Origin: Sipunculus nudus
Lineage: Eukaryota; Annelida; Sipuncula; Golfingiida; Sipunculidae
Reading direction: 5' to 3'
NCBI GenBank assembly: GCA_026874595.1
Contig: CM049316.1
Span: 47,370,695 to 47,434,694 of the forward strand
DNA length: 64,000 nucleotides
The notes below the pieces were generated by a model. The model saw nothing but the letters and a program-made list of their open reading frames with translations. It searched no databases and was not told the DNA's origin. The stretch's first letter is position 1; every line of letters starts with the position of its first letter. The translations under genes were made by a program, and so were the position numbers. Positions 37,701 through 49,770 of the stretch are shown piece after piece.

Positions 37701-40139
37701 AATAATCTTTTCAATGATGTATAATTTATGATCAGTAGGTGTTTACCTTAAGTTAAACTTTCTTATACCCTCACAGGGGCAGATCCAGGATTTAAAATTG
37801 AGGGGTCCACTCCAGGACTGATGGCAAAGTTGTAAAAAAGTTCCCAAGGTCCGAAAAAAAGGGAGGGGGGTTCCAGTACACAAAACTTTGTCTGAAACCT
37901 TTAAAAAAGCTGTGGCGACTGGAAAGGGGGGGGGGGGGGTGGGGTCCACCCCCCCCCCCCCGCCCGTTTCTGCCTCACCCTTAAGAAAGGTACTCCATAT
38001 ATATATAGAATACGTCAACAGATACAACGTTATGTCGGTAACGGAACACATCAGGAACTGCCGCAACTGTCATCTCCAAGATCTGTGGTAATATTGATCA
38101 CTGGAATGGTATTTTGTTTGTTAGCTATATATAGGCTGTCCTAACTTGTGCAAGCCAAAAAACAATATTACTCATTTCATTTCATGGCTTATTCATTCGG
38201 GATGATCAAAAGATGACTAGATAAGTATAAGGTGTGCTGAAATATTATAAGATTTGTCTCTACTCTATTTTAACTTTCCTAATCACAAGTGTTCGTATTC
38301 ATAATGTTATGACCAGTACCCAGCATATTGATCCCATGACTGGTATGTCAGTGTTAGTTGCAAGTATCGCCACTTATGCTGACTTGAGTCAAAATGATCT
38401 TTTTCAGTTCTTCCTATGCAAGTCAGGAAATAAAAAGAGATAGCTTTTATGTGAGGGATAGCATAAACTTATATTCGCTTATTGTTGTATTTCATTGTTT
38501 ATTTTACCTATACGATTTGTAATGTGCCTTACCAAACATTTATCGTGTGACTTTTACGAGTATATAAACTACAGTGGCACAATTTATGTTTACCTATCTT
38601 CTGCGAGCAAAACCTTTACATTTCCATTTTTTCTGAATGGTAAGAAAATTTAATCTAACAGGTTATAATGTATTTAAGATATAGAAGACTCTTTAAACAA
38701 TTGTTACACTATTTCACAACTAGGCCTTTGTGTATTTTAAACTTCCATATCCCAAAATAAAACGAAGTCATATTAAATGTTAGTTTAAAGGGAAAATAAG
38801 CAATATCAGTTTATAAGTTCATAATCATATAAAAATGCAATCGCTTTCTGACAGAAAAAACATCAAATCTGATGAGTTCTGTTTTGCATGGTTGGAAAGA
38901 TAACACCGAGTGGAATATTAAAATCATTTCGTCATTTTTAATTGGATTTTCACCGTGCTTTTATAAGTCTATTATATCTTATAGTTATTTCAAGCCCGGC
39001 TACCTTGCCAAATCAAGTCATAAGAAAGTTAGCACTTGCAAGGAATTAAAATAGAAATCACCAGGAGGATGACAAATCAGTTACTTTCATGTATATTATC
39101 AAGTGTGTTTCTACTGAAATGTTTAAATAAAAGAAAATAATATGAAAACAAAACTGTTTTAGAATATGTATCTACATTTTGTGATCTAACAGTTACATGT
39201 AATTATATCCTACTAAGCGAGAGATGATATTCTCTTAAGGGCAAAACCATAAACCCCATCGATACTATAATTGTTCGGCTAGTACAACAGTCAGCGATTA
39301 ACATGATCTCCCTCAAACCTGGGGAATGACAGGGACACATGTTGCTTTGACCGTTCAGTGAAAAATTGCATTTTAAAGATTAAAACAAAATGATCTTTAT
39401 GACACTCTCTGGTGCAAGTACATAGCCCAAGGCGAACCATGTATGTCTTCCAATCCGGTAAAGTTGGTTGACACTGGACTGCTAGGGTTTTGTTTGAAAC
39501 ATAATCCCGGAACTCCTGAGTCAAAGCAGATTAGAATTAAATAAGATTTGTTAAACTTCAACAACTAATTTTATTAATTTGGGCTTGTCACTAGCATTTA
39601 CTGGACTTTGTATTAACATAAAAACCGGAACAGGATGAGTTATTGCCTTACTGGCTATATAGCAAACTGGTGTTTATTCTCGTTAAAACACTGTTTGCCC
39701 CACGATTCAAATAAACATCTGATTTCCGTTATAGAAAATAATATTTATTTAGGAATCTCTCTCCTGTCAGAAATGTTAACAGTATAAAACATAGGCAACT
39801 CAGAATGAATAACTTACAGCTCTGGTTCACAATTAGTCCTGACACAAAGGCAAACTGCAATATCTATCATTCATTTATGGTGCCACCCAAGCAAAATGTT
39901 GTAGGTACATTTACTGCTCTTTCCTTGATTTTATATTTTAATTTCGTTGGAAACATTTACATGGAAATATTTCAACAGAAAACCATGCCCTCTCTCAGCC
40001 GAATGCTCTTTTATATTTCGTGTAAGAAAGCGAATTTGGCCGGAAGTGCAGATACGGCGGCCAAGTTTGTACGATATCACAAGTGACTTAGGCACCAATA
40101 TAACAAAACCATACAAATAGAAATATACTGCTTACATAC
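34758..40139. other. Long spacer, no supported gene
   Basis: Short frames such as 37410-37601, 38234-38443 and 39805-40086 have no recognisable domains. The only clear structure is the G/C hairpin at 37926-37961 within a stretch starting GGGGCAGATCCAGGATTT, which looks like part of a dispersed repeat. Confidence 0.4.
37926..37961. repeat. Near-perfect G/C hairpin
   Basis: Fourteen G, then TGG, GGT, CCA, then thirteen C. This folds into a 16 bp stem of almost pure G:C with a 3-base loop (GGT). Confidence 0.85.
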
Positions 40140-40872
40140 TCAACTTTTAAATGAACATGAAACACGGAAAAATATTTAACAGTTCTACAAAATGTTAAAT
40201 ATAGGAAAAGTCTTTCAAGACTAAGATGTTCATCACATAATTTAGAAGTAGAAAAAGGAAGGCATAGTAATATTCCATGGGATGAAAGGTTTTGTAAATA
40301 TTGTCTAAGATATGGGGAAGCTGTTTTGGAAGATGACCATCATTTTATCATGAAATGCCCATTGTATACAGACTTAAGAATCAAGTAAATTGGTGATTTA
40401 AGTACATTTACACATCTGATGGCAGATAATAATGACCATACAATAAAACAATTAGCAACCTGTGTACACTATGCCTTTATCAGGAGAGATGATGAATTGA
40501 AAGCTATCATCTAAGTAATCTATTTATTCACTTACTTATTCATCTGCCTATTAAAAAATAGATAAACTGTTTTCCATCGATGCATTGTAATACTGTTTGT
40601 TTTATATGTTCACTTATTTTATTATTATTATTATAATTGGTACTATTATTTTTATTATTCATGACCTCTAAATGAAATGAAATATGTGATTACAAAATTT
40701 CTGCTTGTGTTTAGATATTGCAAACATGGGTTTTCATACAACATTGTGTTTTAATGCATTTTTGTTAGTTCATGTTATGCTGTTACATTTTTTATTGTTA
40801 ATTTTTTATGATTCTTAACACATGCTCAATGTGGAACCAGAGGCCCTTTTATTTCAGAATAAATTTCTATAT
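40140..40872 (+). pseudogene. LINE 3' end: ORF2 C-terminus and 3' UTR
   Basis: From 40206 the plus strand reads KSLSRLRCSSHNLEVEKGR, then RFCKYC...DDHHFIMKCPLY. This is the C-terminal zinc-knuckle-like block (CxxC...HxxxxC) typical of many invertebrate LINE ORF2 proteins. In-frame stops occur before it (TAA near 40197) and within it (40386-40388). Coding resemblance continues to the stop near 40514. An AT-rich tail with AATAAA (about 40856) closes it. It is a strongly 5'-truncated dead copy. Confidence 0.75.
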
Positions 40873-40956
40873 ATATTCAAATTTACTGCTTAAAATGACT
40901 TGTCGCCCTTTTCTTTTTTTCAACCGGAGACATGCAAAAAACATATATTCAAACAA

Positions 40957-40980
40957 CTAGCCGAGTACCCGTGCCTGCAT
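40957..40980 (-). mobile_element. Possible Helitron 3' terminus
   Basis: On the minus strand CACGGGTACTCGG, a 5 bp stem with one G:T pair, runs directly into CTAG followed by T. This is the CTRR-plus-hairpin form of Helitron ends. The rest of the element was not delimited. Confidence 0.3.
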
Positions 40981-41987
40981 ACATGTCATGTGTGACATTC
41001 GGCTTACGACATCCGAGTTTTAGTCTATACATCGGCCCCCGATAGCAGACACGTGGAATAATTGGGAGGATTAACCAATCAGGATTCAATAAGTACCCTG
41101 GTATGCGACACAAAAGTACTCAAAAACATCAATCAGGCATTAATTTTTTCTGCGGACAGTTGGTGGCAATGGGACATGTATCGGCTAATTGAAGAACGGA
41201 ATAACACCTTTCTGTGACCACGCCCAAATCCACAAATTGTAGATGGGTGCCAGACATGTTTTATTAGCTAAAAGACTTCAGACTTTATTAATAGAGTCCA
41301 CGGTTGGTCTGGTCGCGGTTTGTCTTATCAAAATTACACATTTTTTAAAATAAATTAGCTAAAATTATACAAATTGCTATGATACAGGGTGACGAAAAGT
41401 AATAATATCTTTAGAATTTTGAAAGCTATATAAATGAATGACACACCAGATGAAAGCTATAAATGTCTACTATCAAATGACATCAAACTTGTTTTAAAAC
41501 AGACATTATATAAGATGTTATAACTAAATAATATTTATATATAACTGTGTCTCGCAAAATTGCAATTTTGGTGCAAGTACATTTCAAACAGGCTGATATT
41601 TTACAGAAAGCTACCTCTTTCATACTGATATCAGGCATTTTTATTATCTACACGCATACACCTTTCAAAAAAACATTGATAGCAATTGTCACCTGTTTGG
41701 TACCGATGAACCCTCTGGCTGATGTACTAGAAGGAGTAACGTCGGTCTTTGTAATACAAAACAAAAATATAACTTACTCCGAAACAATATCAAAACCTAA
41801 AATAAAAAATCCTGTTTTATTATATAATGTTTATAATACAATCTGATAACAACCCTATACACTATCTTGCATTATGGAGTATCAGTCTGAAATTCAGATT
41901 GATCCTCGTTTTGTTTATTTTAAATATATCAGGTTAATGATGATAATAATGTTTTCATTTAAATAAACCACTCAGTGGTCAGTATTA

Positions 41988-42405
41988 TGTTCGAGTCCGG
42001 ATTAACAAAGTCTGAGTCCAGGCTGCTCGAGTAAAAGTCCAAGCCCGATATGTCTTTATCAAAGAGCATTGTAAATGTGTATGTTTATATTAGTTTACAC
42101 GTGCTCTTTTCTTTAATGTTGAATTTCATTGAATGCCCGATATAGACAATGAGTTTGGTATATAGTCTTATTTATACCTTAATATGATTCTATGTCTTAA
42201 AGTTTTTGCAATTTTTTGAGAATATTCGGCAATTATTAGACTCTTTTGGTGTATTTTACAATCTGGACATCAGGCCTTGGGTGTTTTATTTCTATTTGAC
42301 TCCAGATGGACTATGTCTGTTTCCCAAGACCTTGGCTCCAAGTCCGAGTAAAAATCCGAGTCCAGGACCTTCGTCCGAGTACCCGAGAACGTAGACTGGA
42401 GGCCG
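41988..42405. repeat. GAGTCC-rich dispersed repeat
   Basis: TTCGAGTCCGGATTA and CTGAGTCCAGG at the left and AAGTCCGAGTAAAAAT, GAGTCCAGG and GTCCGAGTACCCGAG at the right bracket about 300 bp of AT-rich sequence. The clustered GAGTCC words suggest one element with related ends. The family was not identified. Confidence 0.4.
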
Positions 42406-43004
42406 GACTAGTTATAACAAATACTGTAGGACACTTGTATGTACTTACAGTCTTAACATATAATGTATGACACATTTATGTACTTACAGTTTTAACATAT
42501 ACTGTATGACATCTGTATGTACTTACGGTCTTCATATATACTGTATGAAACATGTATATACTTAGTCTTAACATAAACTGTATGACACATTTATGTACTT
42601 ACAGTCTTAACATAAACTGTATGACACATGTATGTACTTACAGTCTAAAAATTAACTGTGTGACACATGTATGTACTTAGTCTTAACATATACTGAATGG
42701 CACATGTTTGTGCTTACAGTCTTAACATATATTAATGACACATGTATGTACTTAGTCTTAACCTATACTGTATGACACATGTATGTACTTACAGCCTTAT
42801 TATATACTTTATGACAAATGTATGTACTAAATGTCTTGACATATACTGTATGACACCTGTATGTACTTACGGTCTTCATATATACTGTTTGAAACATGCA
42901 TGTACTTAGTCTTAACATGTACTGTATGACACATGTATGTACTTACAGCCTTATTATATACTATATGACACATTTATGTACTTACAGTCTAAACATACCA
43001 ATGT
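42405..43004. repeat. 39 bp minisatellite, about 15 units
   Basis: The unit is GTACTTACAGTCTTAAC plus ATATACTGTATGACACATGTAT-type sequence. Starts at 42441, 42480 and 42519 fix the period at 39 bp, with several units shortened by loss of ACAG. A further partial unit resumes at about 43265 (GTACTGTATGACATAAGTATG). Confidence 0.85.
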
Positions 43005-43264
43005 CATCTGAACCAACAAAGTTAGTCATATTTGTGTGCTAAGGTAACCAACATTTTGGTTATCAATTGACCAATATATTGGTTAAACCTACACACAGTA
43101 TTTTTATTCTGTTTACCACTAAAAATTGGTCAGAACAACAAACTGGTTTGGTAAGTACTCTAACAATGCGTTGGTGAAGATAACTAATATCTTGGTTAAA
43201 TCAACTAAAATTGGCTTAATCAATTAAACTGGTGACATACTTAACCAATTTGTTTTATTAAGTG
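43005..43264. mobile_element. CCAA/TTGG-rich insert splitting the 39 bp array
   Basis: The stretch is dense in inverted word pairs such as ACCAACATTTTGGTTA, GACCAATATATTGGTTAAA and CTAATATCTTGGTTAA. It interrupts the minisatellite, which resumes afterwards. It has no coding frame and looks like a short palindromic mobile or foldback element. Confidence 0.4.
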
Positions 43265-43270
43265 TGTACT

Positions 43271-44200
43271 GTATGACATAAGTATGTCCTTTATGAAGAG
43301 GTATCACTTCGATGCAGACGTCTACTGTCCCAGCTATTTCTCCTTTAAACGCGGTCATAGTGCAGGACGATTTGTCTGTCTGCCTCCTTTACAGCTACAC
43401 TACGGTCTGACAGACACATAATAAAAATAAAAATAGCCAACACTTTTAAAAAAACCCTGCCATCAGTGCCCCGCCCTCCATCCAGTCTCCATCCATTCTT
43501 TTCCAGGACAAACATTGCGGTATCAGGGTGGGGGATTCATTTGATGAAAACAAATTCGCTTTCCCGCACTATTTTAAACAAAAAGAGTAATATAACCAGC
43601 TGTCTTGTAGAAAATACCAACATGTTCATCTTTGACATGCTAATCTGCACTCGGTGTTTCGGGATGATATTTTTTATTCAATAAAGCCCTGTCCTAGAAC
43701 GCTTCGTTTAGAAGCTCTATAAAGCTGTAATCAATGGACAACTACGAGGTAAAAGGTCAAGCCACTCACGTGGGATTTCATGTTTTATTAACAGAATGTA
43801 CCGGACTGGAAGTGTGAGAGATTATGAAGACGACAGATCGGGCTGTATGACGATAGAGACGTGCTTTACAAATAACTCGTGATGCTTGTTATCTCTAGTT
43901 GGCAGCTTCCCGCGTCCCCAAGATACTCCAGAAACCTCCACAGAAGCCGAGTGATGAATGACATGATAAAAAAGATCTCACGTTATAACCACTACAACGG
44001 ACAAGCCCCGCGGTGTCCTAGCGGTGTAAACAATCACATCCAACCAATAATCACTGCAGGTAGAGCAACATGATTAAAGTAGAAATCCCTTGTTGGAGCA
44101 CCAAACTCCAGATGCTAAACCTGCTTTACACATATCCGCTGGTAAAAGCATCATTTTCGAAACACAGTCTCTGAACATTTTCAAATACGGATACGGTTTT
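43271..44200. other. Spacer before the large hairpin-headed repeat
   Basis: Short frames (43466-43684, 43879-44073) carry no recognisable motif. Confidence 0.4.
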
Positions 44201-46640
44201 TTAGCTCAGCTGACTTTCAGTCATGCTGGGCTGTAGCGATGGGTCTTTGTCCGTCGTCCTTCCGTCTGTCCGTCCGGCCGGCCGGCCGGCCGGCCGGCCG
44301 TCCGTTAGCAGTGCACAAATCGTAACCGTAGGGGCTAGGGCCATGAACCCTATGCAGTCTTAAAGGTTCTAAAAAGATCTCCTTGCAAACCCAAAATTAG
44401 GTAACTGCGACCTATATTCTCGAAGTTATGGGGTGAGTTTGCACCCCCCAGAAATAATTCTTTTAGCCAAAATTTTCATCCAAAACCTTCCATCTTTCAC
44501 ACACAGCTCACCTACCAACAGGGGAAGAACCATAATTATTTTGAGGTCACAAGGTCAAAGGTCAAGGTCACAGAACCAATTCTTTGAAAAGCCTGTGGAT
44601 GCTTTTTAAGCCAAACCTTTCATCCCAATACTTTGATCTTTCACATATAGTTCACCTACTAAGTGGGAGAAGAATCCTATAGATGTTGAGGTCAAAGGTC
44701 AGGGTCACAGGATCCACTTCTTTGAAAAGGTTGTGGACACATTCCAAGCTAGAATATTCATTCCAAACCTTTCAGCACTGAAATCGCTTCTCTGCCAACA
44801 GGGGAAAAGACCTGTTGATTTTGAGGACAAAGGTCAAGTTCACAACACCCTCTTCTTGCGTGGAGTCATTTTCATGCAAACTTTTCAATCTATACTTTCC
44901 ATCTGTCATATATGGTTTACCTACCAATAGGGGAAGAAGCCTATTGATGTTGAAATCAAAAAGTCAAAGGTCAAGGTCACAATATTGTTCTAAATGCTTG
45001 TGAACATATTTCAAGTGAAACTGTTCAACCCAAACCTCCAGTCTTTCACATATGCCACATCCATGCATCACTGAATGTGATTGAAACTTCATATTTATGG
45101 GTCTTTTTGCATGAGGAAATAACTGATTGTTTTAAAGGTCAGCTGGTCAGGAGGTTAAAGTTGCAGGTCTAAGTTATTCACTCATTGGTTGCCAAGTAAT
45201 TACACCCGGCCAGATGTAAGTGGTTAGTAGTTATACCCATCATTTAGAAAGAATCCAGTTGATCTGTGGGCAAAAGGCCAAGGTCATAGGTCAGGGATGT
45301 TCACAATAACTTATTTTGTAGACCATCTCTATTTTTCTTGTTTTCTTGTATATATAACCACTCACAACTGGTACATCTCACTGTGTGCCCATAATTGTCA
45401 GTGACACTTGTGATATATGACTCCCTTTTGTATCAGCTCATGGAGTAATAAGGATATATCATTAGTGCATAACAAAAACACTGTTGCCGGAATGCTTTGG
45501 CCAGGCATTAAGACTAAGAGAGTTAAGTGTTAAGGTTTAGCTACTGATTTATAAAATGTAGGAACATTTTGCAGTTTATATCATGGAATCATAGCAATAA
45601 ACTTAGTTTTCTAGATATCTGAATATTATTATACAAATCATCAGATATACCAGCAAGTGTTTGTTCTGAAAATATGTTGGTCTGTACCTGGATTTAGGAT
45701 GGCTTTAGTTGATTACAAGACTCTTAGTGATGCTTTCTGCATTTCTTTTCTTTTAGGTTTTGCAGTTTACCCCATTGTATAGCAAGCTGATAATTAAAAC
45801 AAATTGGACTTGCACTTTTTTACATTTGCATGTTCATAAATCTGATATGAGAGCTCTCCAACCTGATCATGCCTTTTGAATTGTTTTGGACATTCATAAC
45901 TGTTACATTCTTTGGAGCAATTGCTACAAGTTTAGTGTCTTATTGGAGGATGTGTTATATCAAATGTCAGACTTGTCAAAAACCATTTTGTCTGCCAGGT
46001 AGCCATTTTAGAAATCCTTTTGCCAGGGCAGTTTCTGTGATTTTTTTATGATGTTTGGTCCCTTTTAGAGGATGTTTGTTGTTCAATTTCCGACCTGTCA
46101 GAAATCCAATATGGCCACCAGGAAGCCATCTTTAAATTCCTCTAGAACATATTATCACAAGAACTATTAAAGTGAATGTAGTGGGATGTATATTAATGTA
46201 ATCTTGCATTGGGTCAAAGATTTCTTAATAAATATGACCATCATTTATGAAAGCTCAGTACAGTTGGCTTGTATTTAATAAAAATTAATATGGAAGCACC
46301 CGTTTAACAAAAATTCTTGCATGGATTTCCTTGATCTTTTGCTATATTTTGATCTTATATGTGGCCTGTGTGGTATTCCTTTTGAGACTGACAGGTATCG
46401 AACATCTGTGGGATTAGTTCCTGATAGCTCAACAACCATACATTTTGCCTCTGACCATCATTCACTATGTTTTAACCAGACATATATAATAAGAATTATG
46501 GCAACGTAGAAAGTTTAAACAAAATTGGCATATAGGTTCTGCAACAATTTTACTAGAAGCTGTGAATCGCAGCCCATGATGTCGCAGGTCATGCTTGGCA
46601 GCTGAGCGTCATGACCCATGGGTCACTTGTTCTTGTTTCT
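44201..46640 (+). mobile_element. Large hairpin-headed repeat with tandem AAGGTCA core
   Basis: It starts TTTTTAGCTCAGCTGAC and ends near GGCAGCTGAGCGTCATGACC; the ends share CTCAGCTG in inverted orientation. After a GTCCGTCC tract and a (CCGG)n run (44274-44300), diverged 130-145 bp units each carry AAGGTCAAAGGTCAAGGTCA-type words, at about 44543, 44689, 44822 and 44950. The 3' 1.5 kb is AT-rich. Frames such as 44733-44930, 45869-46051 and 46321-46509 lie inside the repeat and are not supported as genes. Confidence 0.6.
44274..44300. repeat. (CCGG)n tract
   Basis: About six CCGG tetranucleotides lie inside the GTCCGTCC region of the surrounding element. The tract is self-complementary and CpG-dense. 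Confidence 0.9.
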
Positions 46641-47771
46641 TAACGTTTTCTTTAAAGTGTTGTGAAGGAACACGGAGCCCCCTATATGTAGTGTATGCGT
46701 TCAGTCGCACATGAAGTTTATTTTATTTATGGGAAAACCCGTTTTTTTTTTCAATTACCAATACATGAGAGAATCTCCTGTTCCGTTAATTTTGTATTAA
46801 CATGTTAATACTTAATTTTATTATACAAATAAAAGTTGGGATAAACACCACTTTAGTAAAAATATTCTAATTTCTAGAAATTACATACAAAAACCAGGGC
46901 GGCATTTTGACTGTGACATTAAACAAATATCTGACGAGGTCTTGTATGATGTCTTGTTCAGGACTTGTTCACTCATATTGTCGCGTCGTTTGTCCTTCTG
47001 TAGTGACTAAGTGAAAGCCGGACATGGCAGTTTTTTTCTTTGATTAGTATTGTCGACCTTGTTGGACGGCGCATGAGGAAGAGACACATACTGTGACACC
47101 TGGTAATTTAATATACCGCACTGACAACGCTGTATATGTCAACCAATCATTTACTGAAGGAAACCCTTCACTGTCTAAAAGCAAGTACGCAGGCACACTA
47201 AGAAATCTTATCGGGTAGGCTGTATGAGTTATGAAAGTTAAGAAAATAAAGTGGAACTGCATGTGATAATTTTTTTTTGTGAAAAATAAATGTCAGTATA
47301 TGCTACTACTGTAAGTATACATACATGTGTCATACAGTATATGCTACTACCGGCGTAGTGGGCTGTGTGTAATGCTTGTTAAATACAGTTAAATGAGACT
47401 GACCTACAAAAATTAATATAATAAACGTTAACACATCATATTTTATTTAAAAAATGACTACCCGGCCAAAATGCCGTCTGTTACTTTGATATCGGCAGCT
47501 CATTGAGAGTGAAGTCTCCTTGCACAGTTGCCCCACTGGCAATGATCAATTCAGTTCGATAACTGGCAATTATCTTAATTACCTAATGAATCAGTGCGTT
47601 CAAGTTTAGTGCCTGTGGTTCGTGGATCCTGGTGTCGATACCTGGTAAATACCGTGTGAGGGGCACAGATATTACATAAGTCATAATTAAAGGTTAATAT
47701 TTAAAAAAAAGGCCTGCAGTCTGATGAATATTCCAGGTATTCCGCAACGAACTGGATGACAGCCGATGTTT
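46641..47771. other. Spacer with one inverted unit of the 39 bp family
   Basis: At 47295-47350 a reverse-complement unit of the 42.4 kb minisatellite (ATACATGTGTCATACAGTAT) is bracketed by the direct repeat AGTATATGCTACTAC. The minus-strand frame at 47044-47262 is unconvincing. Confidence 0.5.
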
Positions 47772-48285
47772 ATATAGGTATCTGAAGCAAATAACACTTT
47801 CAAAAAAGGACCAACAATGTTATATAACCACGATACTATAATATTGTCTGACCTATGTATCAGAATTTCAAGTATAAAGTAACATCACAGGAACATACGC
47901 TTTCCTTTGTTTATATATCCCGTCAATCACGATTTCAGTCGCTCACTCTATTTTATGGATATTATTAAAGGCTGTTTCTCCTAAAAAACATAAATTTCGT
48001 GTCTCTGATCAGATTTAAGAAGCCCCTGATATAGGTATCTGAAGCAAATAACACTTTCAAAAAAGGACCAACAATGTTATATAACCACGATACTATAATA
48101 TTGTCTGACCTATGTATCAGAATTTCAAGTATAAAGTAACATCACAGGAACATACGCTTTCCTTTGTTTATATATCCCGTCAATCACGATTTCAGTCGCT
48201 CACTCTATTTTATGGATATTATTAAAGGCTGTTTCTCCTAAAAAACATAAATTTCGTGTCTCTGATCAGATTTAAGAAGCCCCTG
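47772..48285. repeat. Exact 257 bp tandem duplication
   Basis: 47772-48028 and 48029-48285 read identically by eye from ATATAGGTATCTG to AAGAAGCCCCTG. No mismatch was seen. Confidence 0.95.
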
Positions 48286-48300
48286 TTACAGCCTGAGGAC

Positions 48301-48301
<1 letters not shown>

Positions 48302-48332
<31 letters not shown>
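48302..48332. repeat. Poly-C tract, 31 consecutive C
   Basis: An uninterrupted C run lies 16 bases after the exact duplication. The minus-strand frame 48272-48502 reads it as polyglycine and is not a gene. Confidence 0.95.
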
Positions 48333-49130
48333 AGCTGGTCGCCTTGGTTTGTCGCATGGTTACGCTTTAACCCGTCGTCACGAGCACGTTTAACAGACCC
48401 GTACTCCCGAGCTGAGGTAATCCCACAAATCAGCTCGTCCATGCGAATCACAACCCCGAGGTGAGGTCGCATAAACCTCTCTAAAATCAACTCCATGTAC
48501 ACTCACTCAAGGTTAAAATAATAATGTAATCACTCATAAATCCTTACATGTATCAAGCATTTCCTACACGATCAAAGTATTTTGTATCACAATACGATAA
48601 ATATATTAAACTGGGTTCGGAGAAACCATAGTTTTTTTTTATCTTATAGTCTATTATGAGAGGGAGAGATTTCAACAAAGTAAAAAAAGAACCTGTAAAT
48701 ACACACATTGTGTGACGTCACCTGGGACATCCTGTTTTAACCTGAATATTTATACCCATTTCATTTGGTTTGTACTTAGGCTTTTTGGACGCCCGCGCAC
48801 TTAGCGTATTTTTATCGTTTATAACATAACTGAATCTAATTAACATTCAAAAGTTTATTACACTCAAGCTTTATTACTTGAGTCAAACTAAATCCTGTGT
48901 TTGACTATCAGATGCAGGGAAATACGCAGGTCCTTTTTCGGCAGTTTTAAATGTCCCTTATAACTTGGTCGTTAGATAACGAGCAGCATTCTTCAGTGAT
49001 AGTTGTGTATAAAGATATAAGGGTGGAGCATTCCAAGCAACAGAGGCATAATAAAAAGTTATGTATTAAAATGCAAGCCTAGTCATCACAAATCAGTTGA
49101 ATGGTCCTGTGAACATGTGACAAGGAAATG
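48333..49130. other. Spacer, nothing recognised
   Basis: No coding, tandem or inverted structure was seen. Confidence 0.4.
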
Positions 49131-49770
49131 AATTAAGTTCTTCTCCTATTGTTAGGTGACTGATAACTGGAGAATGAAAGGTTTGGGATGAATATTTGCT
49201 TTAAATGCGGTCACTTGCTTATGAAAGCAGTCGTTTGTGTGACTTTGACCTTTTACCTTGTAGTCTCAAAATTAAAAGTATTTTCCTCATGCGGGGAGGC
49301 CAAATGTTAAAGATGATGAGATTGGATGAAAATTATGGCCTAAAATTTATACACAACCTCAAATCGACATCGTTCGCCCCATTGGTAGGTGCGCCATATG
49401 TGAAAGATGAAGATTCTGGTAGAGTTCAGCTGTAAATGTGTCCAAAGCATTTTATAGAATGTTGGTTTAGTTACCTTGACCTCTGACCTGGTTACCTCAA
49501 AATCTACAGATTTCTTCCACTTTTGGCAGGTTAACCATAGGTGAAAGATAGAAGGTTTGGGATGAACAGTGTTTAACATTAAAAAAACCTTTTTAAAGAT
49601 GTGAGTCCTGTGACCTTCACCTTTGACGTCTTGACTCACAAATCAAACTGATTCTTTTTTTTAGTGGTAGGCCATTAGTTTATCAAGTTTGAAGTCCGAC
49701 GAACTTACGGAAACACGGACGGACAGAGTGTTTACTATTGGACACTCGCTTACACAAGCGAGACCTAATT
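49131..49770 (-). mobile_element. Hairpin-headed repeat, reversed
   Basis: On the minus strand it begins GGTCTCGCTTGTGTAAGCGAG, whose CTCGCTT and AAGCGAG form a stem. GTCCGTCCGTG follows, then AAGGTCA-type words (plus-strand GACTTTGACC at about 49240, GACCTCTGACC at about 49478, GACCTTCACC at about 49610). Open frames at 49205-49435 and 49340-49639 are translations of the repeat. Confidence 0.6.

Noticed and set aside
39805-40086. 93-codon frame with a hydrophobic middle
   Set aside because: A single possible membrane segment in AT-rich sequence is expected by chance. No family motif.
48272-48502. Polyglycine-containing protein on the minus strand
   Set aside because: The glycine run is the 31-C homopolymer, and the rest has no recognisable motif.
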